Source of the DNA: Ignavibacteria bacterium
GTDB lineage: Bacteria > Bacteroidota > Ignavibacteria > Tepidaquicellales > Tepidaquicellaceae
NCBI GenBank assembly: GCA_016704345.1
Contig: JADJAH010000038.1
Span: 401,785-465,784 of the forward strand
Length of the DNA: 64,000 bases
Reading direction: 5' to 3'
In this document: positions 17,492-25,817 of the stretch, piece after piece
How the letters are laid out: each line of letters opens with the position of its first letter
Position numbering within the stretch: position 1 is the first letter of the stretch
Translations under genes and position numbers: made by a program
The notes under the pieces: model-generated
Databases searched by the model: none
What the model was told of the DNA's origin: nothing
What the model saw: only the letters and a program-made list of their open reading frames with translations

Positions 17492-18043
17492 ATGGAAATA
17501 GAAATATTGGTAAAATGTGATGCTCAAAAGTTCACTCTGCCGGGCAGTTACGGCTATGAGTCTGAATACATTTATGAAGTAACAAGAACGGAAATGGATA
17601 AAGGAATAGAGTTCAAATTTATTCTTCAAGAATTGAGCAAGCCATATAAGAAGATTTGGAATGAAGACGAAGCAACCATGAACAGATACAAGCAAATGAT
17701 AGAAGACGGGATTTCAATTTCAGTAAGTACCGGAAACAGAATTGTAGGCGTTCTTATCGCGGAGAAAAGAGATTGGAACAACTCGGCATATATAGAAAAA
17801 CTGCAAATAGCAGATGAGTTCAAACGCAACGGCATCGGATCAAAACTGATCAATGAGTTTGCTCATATCACGGCTAAAATAGGATACAGAATAATTCATC
17901 TGGAAACACAAAATACAAATTACCCGGCGATTCAGTTTTATAAGAAGAATGGCTTCATTATTACAGGGATGGATATGAAGTTGTATGACGGGGAGGAGAA
18001 TAAAGATGAAGTGGCGATATATATGACAAGGGAACTAATTTAG
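17492..18043 (+). CDS. GNAT-family N-acetyltransferase
   Basis: A 183-residue acetyl-CoA-dependent acyltransferase. The cofactor loop is visible as IADEFKRNGIGSKLI (the R/QxxGxG/A type), followed by RIIHLETQNTNYPAIQFYKKNGF, the classic GNAT motif B region. The N-terminal half (residues 1-70) is less conserved. The acceptor is unknown. The gene's stop codon lies inside a 35-bp direct repeat whose second copy is 5.3 kb downstream. It may be the last gene before the polysaccharide operon rather than part of it, given the ~210-bp gap. Confidence 0.85.
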   Translation: MEIEILVKCDAQKFTLPGSYGYESEYIYEVTRTEMDKGIEFKFILQELSKPYKKIWNEDEATMNRYKQMIEDGISISVSTGNRIVGVLIAEKRDWNNSAYIEKLQIADEFKRNGIGSKLINEFAHITAKIGYRIIHLETQNTNYPAIQFYKKNGFIITGMDMKLYDGEENKDEVAIYMTRELI

Positions 18044-18076
18044 TCGATACTCTTTGACAACTGAATTTAATAATTT
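18042..18076 (+). repeat. 35-bp direct repeat, left copy
   Basis: Begins AGTCGATACTCTTTGACAAC and ends ATAATTT. It differs from 23326-23360 at one base in 35. It overlaps the stop codon of the GNAT gene and lies ~180 bases before the SDR gene. The CTCTTTGACAACTGAA core resembles rRNA-leader boxA-like sequences seen in other phyla (weak likeness). Confidence 0.9.
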
Positions 18077-18253
18077 ACACTTCTCAAAATCAGGCCGAAA
18101 ATTTGGAACCGCCAGGGCTTGCTGAAAATAATGTGACGGAATGAACAAGCAAAAGACTTCAGAACAGTCATGATTAAACTGGAAATTAGCTAAGGCAGGA
18201 TGTACAGATATAATTTGTATTTCCATAATTTACAAACCATCGCATAAAGATTC

Positions 18254-19039
18254 TTGAATTCGAATGTATTGATAACTGGAGCAACCGGCGGAATTGGATA
18301 TGAGTTTGTGAAGCTCTTCGCCGCTAAGAATTTTCACATTATAGCTGTAGGCAGAAATCAGGAAGAGTTAGATAAATTATATTCGGAGTTTGGGGGCAAT
18401 ATTGACTCTGAGATCGTATGTATGAAAGCCGATCTTTCAGATAAGATGCAAGTGTATGACTTACTGAATTATATAAAGGGGAGTGGCCGTGAAATAGATG
18501 TGTTAGTAAATAATGCGGCTTCTGCGGTATTCGGTGAATTTATTTGTTCTGATATTGAAGAGGAAATTGCCTCCATTAACACAAATATTTCGGCTTTCAC
18601 AATAATTACAAAAGCGATACTTAAGGATATGGTCAGAAGAGGTTCAGGAAGAGTGTTGAATGTTGCGTCAACAGCTGCATTTAAACCCGGTCCTTTAATG
18701 GCAGTATATTATGCTACCAAATCGTATATGCTTTCATTTTCTATTGCAGTAGCGAGCGAGATCAAGGATAGCGGCGTAAGCATAACAGTTCTATGCCCCG
18801 GACCTACTAAGACAAAATTTCTGGAAAAGTCTTCACCTGTTGAATTGGTTAATATTGATTACAGCAAAATGGCAGATCCTGCTGCGGTTGCGCTTGCAGG
18901 TTACAGCTCATTAGTCAAAGGAAAACAATTGGAAATTCCCGGATTAAAAAATAAATTTAATGCAATAGTGGCTAAGCTGATGCCGACAAGTTTACTGACA
19001 GATCTTCTCTATAGAAGAAGGAAGAAGTCTATAAACTGA
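18254..19039 (+). CDS. short-chain dehydrogenase/reductase
   Basis: NAD(P)-dependent SDR of 261 residues. TGATGGIGYEF (Rossmann TGxxxGIG) is at residues 8-18, with NNAASAVFG, a catalytic Ser in VASTAAF, and YYATKSYML (YxxxK). The C-terminus (~200-261, with SSLVKGKQLEIPG) resembles the DltE/short fatty-acid-type SDRs. The only in-frame start is TTG at 18254, because a stop lies just upstream. It opens a five-gene operon for a surface polysaccharide with 6-base or smaller gaps. A role in making or modifying a sugar or lipid precursor is inferred from context. Confidence 0.85.
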   Translation: MNSNVLITGATGGIGYEFVKLFAAKNFHIIAVGRNQEELDKLYSEFGGNIDSEIVCMKADLSDKMQVYDLLNYIKGSGREIDVLVNNAASAVFGEFICSDIEEEIASINTNISAFTIITKAILKDMVRRGSGRVLNVASTAAFKPGPLMAVYYATKSYMLSFSIAVASEIKDSGVSITVLCPGPTKTKFLEKSSPVELVNIDYSKMADPAAVALAGYSSLVKGKQLEIPGLKNKFNAIVAKLMPTSLLTDLLYRRRKKSIN

Positions 19040-19045
19040 ATTATA

Positions 19046-19789
19046 TTGATACAGAAGATATTTCTTGACGGATTAGGACTGCACGCTGGTGAGCTCAATG
19101 ACTTTTCAGATCACATTTCAAATTATCATAATAACTCACAAGAATTATTGATCATTGTGCATATCAACTTGAGAAATTACTATTTCATGCACAAAGACAC
19201 GGAATTAATGAAGAATATTAAAGAGTACAGTTTGCCTGTACTTGATGGCATAGGAATGAAGTTTGCAGTTTTGTTAAAGAAAAAAATTGTAGTAAATGAT
19301 TTGAATGGAACAGATCTGTTCCCTTTGGTAATGGATTCATTTGATAAGGCAGGAAAAAGAATTTTCATTATTGGAGGAACTCAGAATGTAGTCAGGAAAA
19401 CTGTTGAGAGTATCAGGAAAAATTACAGAAGGATCATTATCAGCGGTTATAACAATGGTTTCCTTAGAGAGGATGAGGAAGAAAGTATTGTAGACAGAAT
19501 TAATCAAGCCGGGGCAGAAGTTTTGCTGTTAAGTATGAGTTTTCCGCTTGAGGAGCAATTTGCATTCAGGAACAGGGAGAAGCTGAAAGTCAAAATGATT
19601 TGGAATCTTGGAGGATTGTTCGATATTCTGTCCGGTGAGAAGAAAAGAGCGCCATTGTCATTGAGGAAGATCAGGCTTGAGTGGTTATACAGATTTCTGA
19701 AAGAACCGGGAAGAATGATTCACAGAAACACTGTGGCTGCATTTTGGTCTATATCTCATATTTTGTTTAATGATGATAAGCAGAGATGA
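19046..19789 (+). CDS. WecG/TagA/CpsF-family glycosyltransferase (GT26)
   Basis: Transfers a sugar from a nucleotide donor to a polyprenyl-PP-sugar early in glycan assembly. The 247 residues show LPVLDGIGMKFAVLL (DG motif), LNGTDLFPLVMD, KRIFIIGGTQ, LGGLFDILSGEKKRAP and LEWLYRFLKEPGRM, all in family order. The usual GxPxQE element appears as the divergent SMSFPLEEQF. The start is TTG at 19046. It follows the SDR by 6 bases and overlaps the deacetylase by 4. In this operon it probably adds the second sugar after the PglC-like transferase at 21752 (inference). Confidence 0.88.
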   Translation: MIQKIFLDGLGLHAGELNDFSDHISNYHNNSQELLIIVHINLRNYYFMHKDTELMKNIKEYSLPVLDGIGMKFAVLLKKKIVVNDLNGTDLFPLVMDSFDKAGKRIFIIGGTQNVVRKTVESIRKNYRRIIISGYNNGFLREDEEESIVDRINQAGAEVLLLSMSFPLEEQFAFRNREKLKVKMIWNLGGLFDILSGEKKRAPLSLRKIRLEWLYRFLKEPGRMIHRNTVAAFWSISHILFNDDKQR

Positions 19790-20655
19790 TTCCGGTACTG
19801 ATAACAATAGATCTTGAGACTGCTATGGATCACGTGTTAAGCGAGCAGAGTGAGATAGTCGTTAGAGTGTTCAATGATTTCAGTGAATTGGGAATTGTAA
19901 CAACTTCCTTTGTAACATCAGAATTTGCCGAACGATTTTCTGTTCAAATACAGAACACTATTTGTTCTACGAATGAGTATGGGCTGCACGGAAGAGATCA
20001 TAGTGTCAGGGAAAATTATTGTCGCATGACGAGAGAAGAAATAGAATCAAACATTCATGCTTCCAATGAGATTGTATCAGAAATTACACAATCCGAAATT
20101 TGCTGTTTCAGGGGACCATTTATGTCTACATCTTCAATAACTCAGCAGGTCTTGATCGATAAAAATATCAGAGCGGATTATTCCGTTTGCTCACAAAGAT
20201 TTGACTTCATTAACTCCCGTGGCGGAAATTTGTCTTGGCTGATTTCACCAAGAACAGTTTATCATCCTTCTATTGAGAATCCTTACAGAAGAGGTGAACT
20301 TCCGCTCTGGGTAATACCTTTGAGCTGCATCGGCATTCCATTCATCTCCGGAATTATGTATATTTTTGGATTGAGTTTTATGAAGTATTTCTTCAGACTT
20401 CTGTTGGCAGAATCTTTGAAAAACGGGAAACCAATAGTGTACTTGTTTCATACTTATGAATTTTCAGAGCCGGTCAATCAGGCAAATCAAGTCCCGGCTG
20501 ATTCAAGGAAATCACTCATTCACAGCTTATATATTAGAGACAGAAAAAAGCGCTATGAAATGAATCTGGATTTGATAAAATACATGATGTCATTTGATGA
20601 AGTTCAACTTTTCAAAAATTCAGATTACTTAAAGCATATTGAACTGATAATGTAA
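19786..20655 (+). CDS. polysaccharide deacetylase (NodB-homology) protein
   Basis: A 289-residue protein of the NodB/CE4 class, the type found in exopolysaccharide loci. TIDLET at residues 7-12 supplies the catalytic Asp, and GLHGRDH at ~67-73 takes the place of the HSxxH metal motif, as in XrtA-system deacetylases. CFRGPFMS follows at ~107, corresponding to the RxPY motif. The C-terminal half contains VYLFHTYEF, the conserved LHxWE-like segment. It probably de-N-acetylates a lipid-linked or polymer amino sugar. Start ATG overlaps the preceding stop; its own stop overlaps the radical SAM start by one base. Confidence 0.85.
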   Translation: MIPVLITIDLETAMDHVLSEQSEIVVRVFNDFSELGIVTTSFVTSEFAERFSVQIQNTICSTNEYGLHGRDHSVRENYCRMTREEIESNIHASNEIVSEITQSEICCFRGPFMSTSSITQQVLIDKNIRADYSVCSQRFDFINSRGGNLSWLISPRTVYHPSIENPYRRGELPLWVIPLSCIGIPFISGIMYIFGLSFMKYFFRLLLAESLKNGKPIVYLFHTYEFSEPVNQANQVPADSRKSLIHSLYIRDRKKRYEMNLDLIKYMMSFDEVQLFKNSDYLKHIELIM

Positions 20656-21749
20656 TGAAGGATAGTGCATACAAAATACTGGCAGAATCGATATCAAAAT
20701 TCTTCAAGACTCCGCAGTATCTAATTCTATTTGTTAGTGATAAGTGTTGGATGAAGTGCAAACATTGCTGGTTCAATGAAGAGTGGAAATGCGAAAATTC
20801 TCAGGGCAAGACATTAACGTTTGATGAATTGAAGAACTTGTCAGAGTCAGTTAAGAGGATCATGTTTCTCAGCATTACCGGTGGTGAAGCATTTGGCAGG
20901 GATGACATAGTTGAAATAGTAAATTTGTTCACCTCTAATGGGAAAACCAAGAGATTTCAGATCCCTACTTCCGGTTTCCTTACCTCACAGATTCTCGCTA
21001 AGACTGAGCGGATATTGATTTCCAATCCTGGAATTCCGTTTCGTGTTGACATATCACTTGATGGTAATGAAGAAGTACATGACAATGTGAGGTCTTGCAA
21101 AGGGAGTTTTAAGAATGCAACCAATACAATAAGAGAGCTTGATAAGCTTAAGAAAAAATTTGACTGGTTCGATGTCGGAGTAATAACAACGATTTCAAAT
21201 TTTAATCAGAATATTGTTGAAGAAATGTCTGCAATAGTGGAAGAAATACATCCGGATGGGGAATGGATGGTAAATATTGTCAGAGGCAGAGCAAGGGATG
21301 CAAGAGCAGGTGATGTGGAGATCACAAATTATGATAAAGCCCAGGAGCTTATCAGAATGAAGAGAGAGAAGAATGCTGCCGGTAACCATAGCGGTCATTT
21401 CACAGCAAAATGGTTAAGCGCCAAGAATGTAGTTAGAAGAAAAGTGATAAGTGATATTTTGCAGAACAAAAAAGAGGGTGGCGCTTGTACTGCCGGTTCT
21501 TTCGGTGGAGTCATTTTTGCTGACGGCTCTGTCTATCCTTGCGAAATGCTGGATAAGACATATGGAAATTTGAGAGATTACAATTTTGACCTTACTAAAA
21601 TGTGGAATTCTTCCAAAGGCACCGAGATACGCAAATGGATTCAGGACAACAAGTGTATTTGTACTCAGGAGTGTTTTCTTTCCACAAACATATTGATTCA
21701 ACCTCAACTTTGGCCAAGCTTGATCTATGAAAGAATTAAACTCAAATAG
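20655..21749 (+). CDS. radical SAM/SPASM-type protein in a glycan operon
   Basis: A 364-residue radical SAM enzyme. The cluster motif is CWMKCKHCW (CxxxCxxC, residues ~33-41), followed by ITGGEAFGRDD (GGE motif). The C-terminal part carries additional Cys: GGACTAG, YPCEMLDKTYGNL, CICTQECF, a SPASM/twitch-like auxiliary cluster pattern. It is translationally coupled inside an operon of polysaccharide genes with no peptide substrate nearby, so the usual RiPP-maturase reading does not fit well. Modification of a sugar, lipid carrier or a co-encoded protein is possible. Family call firm; role unknown. Confidence 0.85.
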   Translation: MKDSAYKILAESISKFFKTPQYLILFVSDKCWMKCKHCWFNEEWKCENSQGKTLTFDELKNLSESVKRIMFLSITGGEAFGRDDIVEIVNLFTSNGKTKRFQIPTSGFLTSQILAKTERILISNPGIPFRVDISLDGNEEVHDNVRSCKGSFKNATNTIRELDKLKKKFDWFDVGVITTISNFNQNIVEEMSAIVEEIHPDGEWMVNIVRGRARDARAGDVEITNYDKAQELIRMKREKNAAGNHSGHFTAKWLSAKNVVRRKVISDILQNKKEGGACTAGSFGGVIFADGSVYPCEMLDKTYGNLRDYNFDLTKMWNSSKGTEIRKWIQDNKCICTQECFLSTNILIQPQLWPSLIYERIKLK

Positions 21750-21751
21750 AA

Positions 21752-22333
21752 GTGTCCGGCATGTATGATTACTTGAAACGAATATTTGATCTTACTGTGT
21801 CAGTGTTTGGGTTGGTCACACTTCTGATTCCATTTGTGATAATCAGCGCATTCATAAAAATGTCTTCTAATGGAACTGTGTTTCACAGATCTCAAAGAGT
21901 GGGGAAATCAGGAAGGAAGTTTGAAATGATCAAGTTCCGAACAATGCATGAGGAAACTCCGGTAAGACCATTTGAATCATTTCGGCTGCCTGAAAAATAT
22001 TATGAAAATTTCGGAAAGTTTCTCAGGACAACAGCTATTGACGAACTTCCTCAATTGATTAATGTTCTTAAAGGAGAGATGAGTCTTGTTGGACCAAGAC
22101 CCTCATTGGATAACCACTTTGATCTGATAGCGCTTAGAAATCGACACGGCATTTACGAAATCAGACCGGGACTAACAGGGTATGCTCAGATAAACGGTAG
22201 GGGTCGATTGTCTTCAGAAGAAAAAACAGAACTTGACAGATATTATTTGGAAAATATGTCTCTTAGATTTGATCTAACTATCTTACTGAAAACGATTCCT
22301 TTTTTGATAGAAGACATGATGGGATCGGAATAG
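21752..22333 (+). CDS. PglC/WcaJ-type phosphoglycosyl transferase
   Basis: Small monotopic phosphoglycosyl transferase (193 residues), which moves a sugar-1-phosphate onto undecaprenyl phosphate to start a glycan. KRIFDL and one re-entrant hydrophobic segment (~9-35) are followed by MIKFRTMHEE, TAIDELPQLINVLKGEMSLV (catalytic Asp-Glu), GPRPS and RPGLTGYAQINGRG. The length matches the minimal PglC type, with no N-terminal four-helix WbaP extension. The start could be GTG at 21752 or ATG at 21761; the latter begins exactly at MYDYLKRIFDL as in relatives. Last gene of the operon. Confidence 0.93.
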   Translation: MSGMYDYLKRIFDLTVSVFGLVTLLIPFVIISAFIKMSSNGTVFHRSQRVGKSGRKFEMIKFRTMHEETPVRPFESFRLPEKYYENFGKFLRTTAIDELPQLINVLKGEMSLVGPRPSLDNHFDLIALRNRHGIYEIRPGLTGYAQINGRGRLSSEEKTELDRYYLENMSLRFDLTILLKTIPFLIEDMMGSE

Positions 22334-22377
22334 TGTTTGTTCATAAGCATACTGCTTAATAAGTACGTTCAGGAGAT

Positions 22378-23211
22378 TCAAAAATAATTTCTTTTTATAT
22401 ATCGAAGATAGAACTGGAATCTGTCTTTTATTATTCCCGGCACAAATGAATATAAATATTGCAATATGTGAAGTGCTGTTCCTAATCGATAATGCGGATA
22501 ATCATTCTTGAATTTTTTTATGATGCGAATCTCACAAAGCGCAACCTCGTCCTGATTCTTCAGGGATAAATTTTGAGCGCCCTGCAAATATTCAGTGAAG
22601 TACTCTTTGAAGTTGTACATCTTGCCTAATTTGCCTAACCTCAGAAAGAATTCCCAATCTTCTGCAACTTCATATGGAGCATAGCCACCTAATTTGATTG
22701 CCGAGTCTCTACGGAAAACAACTGTAGTGTGCTCAAACGGACATGCAAGCAATGCATTGTTTCTGATATCCTGGTCTGTTTCTCTTTTATAAAATCGGTA
22801 GAGCTCAGTATTGTTTGAGTCCACCATAATTACACCACCTCCTACCAGAACATAATCGCTGTGAGATTCAAGGAAATCCACCTGCACTAATAGCTTGTCA
22901 GGAAAGCACCACTTGTCATCATCATCCAATCTTGCAATATATTTGCCGGTTGAATTGTTAATTCCATAGTTCAAATATTGTGAAATTCCTGGAATGTTAG
23001 AATTTGGTATACGGGAGTATTTGATTCGGCAGTCTGAAGCCGAATATTCATTCATGAGCCGGTCAGTTTCGTCATTAGAGCTATTGTCAATTACATTCAA
23101 TTCCCAATCAGTGAAGGTTTGCGCAAGTACGCTATCAATTGCTTTAGGGAGAAGTTTCACCCTGTTCTTTGTAGGAAGAATTATACTAACAAGAGGTGTG
23201 GTTCTGTTCAA
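22378..23211 (-). CDS. family 2 glycosyltransferase
   Basis: A 277-residue GT-A fold inverting transferase. It starts VSIILPTKNRVKLLPKAIDS, has the nucleotide-binding DNSSNDET and the metal motif in ARLDDDDKWCFPDKL. A later AEDWEFFLRLGKLG holds the likely catalytic base Glu/Asp. The C-terminal ~60 residues are basic and hydrophobic, typical of a membrane-peripheral tail. It reads convergently against the PglC-like gene, so it may be a separate transcript of the same glycan pathway. Donor and acceptor unknown. Confidence 0.9.
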   Translation of the reverse strand: MNRTTPLVSIILPTKNRVKLLPKAIDSVLAQTFTDWELNVIDNSSNDETDRLMNEYSASDCRIKYSRIPNSNIPGISQYLNYGINNSTGKYIARLDDDDKWCFPDKLLVQVDFLESHSDYVLVGGGVIMVDSNNTELYRFYKRETDQDIRNNALLACPFEHTTVVFRRDSAIKLGGYAPYEVAEDWEFFLRLGKLGKMYNFKEYFTEYLQGAQNLSLKNQDEVALCEIRIIKKFKNDYPHYRLGTALHILQYLYSFVPGIIKDRFQFYLRYIKRNYF

Positions 23212-23325
23212 GAGTACGATGACATTTTATTACAGTTAACATATTCCTGTTAAATGTTTTTTGCAAGTTAATGTAAGAGTATCTGTCAGTGTCGTCTGTA
23301 CTGCAATTGACTAAAGTTATCAATA

Positions 23326-23360
23326 AGTCGATACTCTTTGACAACTGAATTTTATAATTT
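23326..23360 (+). repeat. 35-bp direct repeat, right copy
   Basis: Same orientation as 18042-18076, one mismatch in 35 bases. It lies 28 bases before the TTG start of the P-type ATPase, in the divergent gap between that gene and the GT2 gene. The pair brackets the 18254-23211 glycan genes. Confidence 0.9.
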
Positions 23361-23388
23361 CAGCAAATCTGAATCAAATTAATCTTAG

Positions 23389-25808
23389 TTGGACCCAAAA
23401 GGACTCACAGCGGAAGAAGTAAAGGATCGCATAAGGAATGGTCAGCAGAATAAGCTTTCCAAGCCGAAGACAAAAACGACCGGTGAGATCATAATTGAAA
23501 ATCTGTTCTCTGTTTTCAACCTCGTTATTCTTGCAATCATTGTCTTTCTGCTTTACTTCTACCTTACGACTCACGATGATCGTTTGTGGCTGGATAGTAT
23601 TGGTGTAATGCTTATTGCCGTCATCAACACACTGCTGGCAATTATTCAGGAGCTTAAAGCTAAAAGAGCTCTTGATAAGGTAAACCTGCTTTTGAAAAGA
23701 AAAGTGAAAGTTGTAAGGGACGGAATTGAAAATGAAATAGAGCCGTATGAGATTGTAAAGGACGATATTTTGAAATTGGGGAGAGGAGATCAGGTTGTTG
23801 TTGACGGAATAGTGGAATTTACAAACCATCTGGAAATTGATGAGTCGCTGCTTACAGGAGAATCAAATCCGATTTTAAAAATGACAGGGCAGACAGTTCT
23901 GTCCGGAAGCTTCTGCCTCTCTGGAAGCGGTTACTATAAAGCAGACAAGATTGGCAAGGAGAGTTATGCGTCTCAGGTTACTTTGCAAGCAAAGAAATAT
24001 AAGTTTGATCTCTCACCTCTTCAGAAGAAAATAAACTTCATTGTAAAAGCCCTCTTTGGCGTAGCGCTGTTACTTGTTGTGCTGGCAATTATTCTTAACG
24101 ATGACGGATTTAATAATGACTTCGTCAGGAAGATATCAACTATTGTAATGTCGCTTGTGCCTCAGGGACTTGTATTGATGTCAACAGTTACTTTTGCCGT
24201 AGGTGTTTACAGGATCAGCAAACTGGGAGCCATTGTTCAACGGCTCAATGCAATCGAATCATTCTCAAATGTTCAAGTGGTCTGTATGGATAAGACCGGC
24301 ACTCTTACGCAAAACAAACTTACTCTCAAAAGCATAATCCCGATAGGCCCCGATACGGAAGAAGACGCGAAGAATCTTGCAGGTACTTATGCCCAACTTA
24401 CAAGTGACAAAACGCTACCGTCGTTGCTATCAGCGAGTTAAAGCCCATTGAAGGATATAAACTTACCGATGAATTTCCATTCAGCTCGGAGAGAAAACTA
24501 AGCATGATAGAAGTTCAGAACAATTCTGTTACCACTGTTCTTATGTTGGGAGGATATGATATTCTCATAGACAATATTGCTAAAGAAAAAGCAGGTGCGG
24601 TTAAAAAAGAATTTGAAACGGCAAATCTTTCACTGTACAGAAACTTGCTTCTGGGAAGAGTCACAAGTTCCGCAAACGTAAAGGAAGCTGTTGCAGATAT
24701 TGACAAAATTGAGATAGATCCTGTTTGCATAATTTCAATTACGGACAAGATCAGGGATGATGTATTTGATGCGATCAAACTCTTTACGGACAACGGAATC
24801 AAACTTAAAATACTCTCGGGTGATTCTGCAAAAGCTGTTCAGGAAGTGGCTTCAGAGATCGGCTGGAAAATTGCGAATGAAGAACTTGTATCGGGTGATG
24901 AGATAGAAAAAGCCGACGAAGCTAAGTTGAAAGAGATTGTCATCAACAAGACTATCTTTGCGCGACTTAAGCCGGAGCACAAACTTCGAATAATCAAATC
25001 ATTGAAGTCACAGAAAATTTACACTGCCATGATAGGTGACGGCGTAAATGATCTTCCCGCTATAAAGGAATCTAATATGGGTATTGCAATGGAAGAGGGA
25101 AGCGCCATCACCAAGGAAGTGGCCGATATTGTGCTGCTTCAGAACAAGTTCTCGCTTCTGCCGAAAATATTTGATGAAGGAAACCTGATTGTGAATTCAG
25201 TTATGTCAGTTGGAAAGTTGTTCATCACAAAAAATTTCTTTGTCATTTACATAACCCTTTTATCATTGCTGTTTCTTCTGGAGTTTCCGCTTACTCCAAG
25301 GAGGGTCTCGCTCATCAATATATTCGGAATTGGACTTCCGGCATTCATGATCACACTAAAGAATTCAAATGTATCAAAGACAGATGATTTCATAAAGGAG
25401 CTGTTTTCGTTCGTGCTGTTGTCTGCTGCAATAATTGTTGGGGCAGGGTACATCGGTGTTTATTTTGCAAGTAAGTTTTATCAGGTCAGTGAAAGGGATC
25501 TTCAGATGATTATGCTGACGATCATGATCATAACAAACATTGCAAACTATTTCTCGATTGTACTGACAAAGGAAGAGACCAACAACAAGCTTCTATATGT
25601 GATCTACGGTTTCATTATTCTTCTGCTTTATATTTTTCTGGCAGCGACAAGTCTGCAGTCAGGCGTAATTCTTTTGGTGAAGAAGTTTTATGAAATTGAT
25701 TTTGTAAGGCCCGCATTGTGGCCGGTAGTTATGATAATCAGCCTGATAAGTTCGATTGTCTTGTTTTACGCTCAGAAGCTTCGCAAAAAAATTCTGTATC
25801 GAACATAA
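23389..25808 (+). CDS. P-type cation ATPase, CtpE-like (one-base break)
   Basis: P-type transport ATPase of about 806 residues after joining two frames. The first frame has the actuator loop DESLLTGES, the TM4 segment SLVPQGLVLMSTVTFAVGVY and the phosphorylation site D301 in VCMDKTGTLTQ. It then fails near 24441. The second frame continues NATVVAISELKPIEGYKL and has GDGVNDLPAIKESNMGIAM and six C-terminal helices. Adding one A to the AAAA run at 24409-24412 joins them cleanly. The VPxGL TM4 motif resembles mycobacterial CtpE (Ca2+ uptake) and relatives; ion choice is inference. The start is TTG, since a TAG codon precedes it in frame. Confidence 0.88.
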
Positions 25809-25817
25809 GTAGACCGG

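Noticed and set aside
18042..23360. att sites of an integrative element
   Set aside because: No integrase, tRNA target or excision gene lies between or beside the repeats; kept only as direct repeats.
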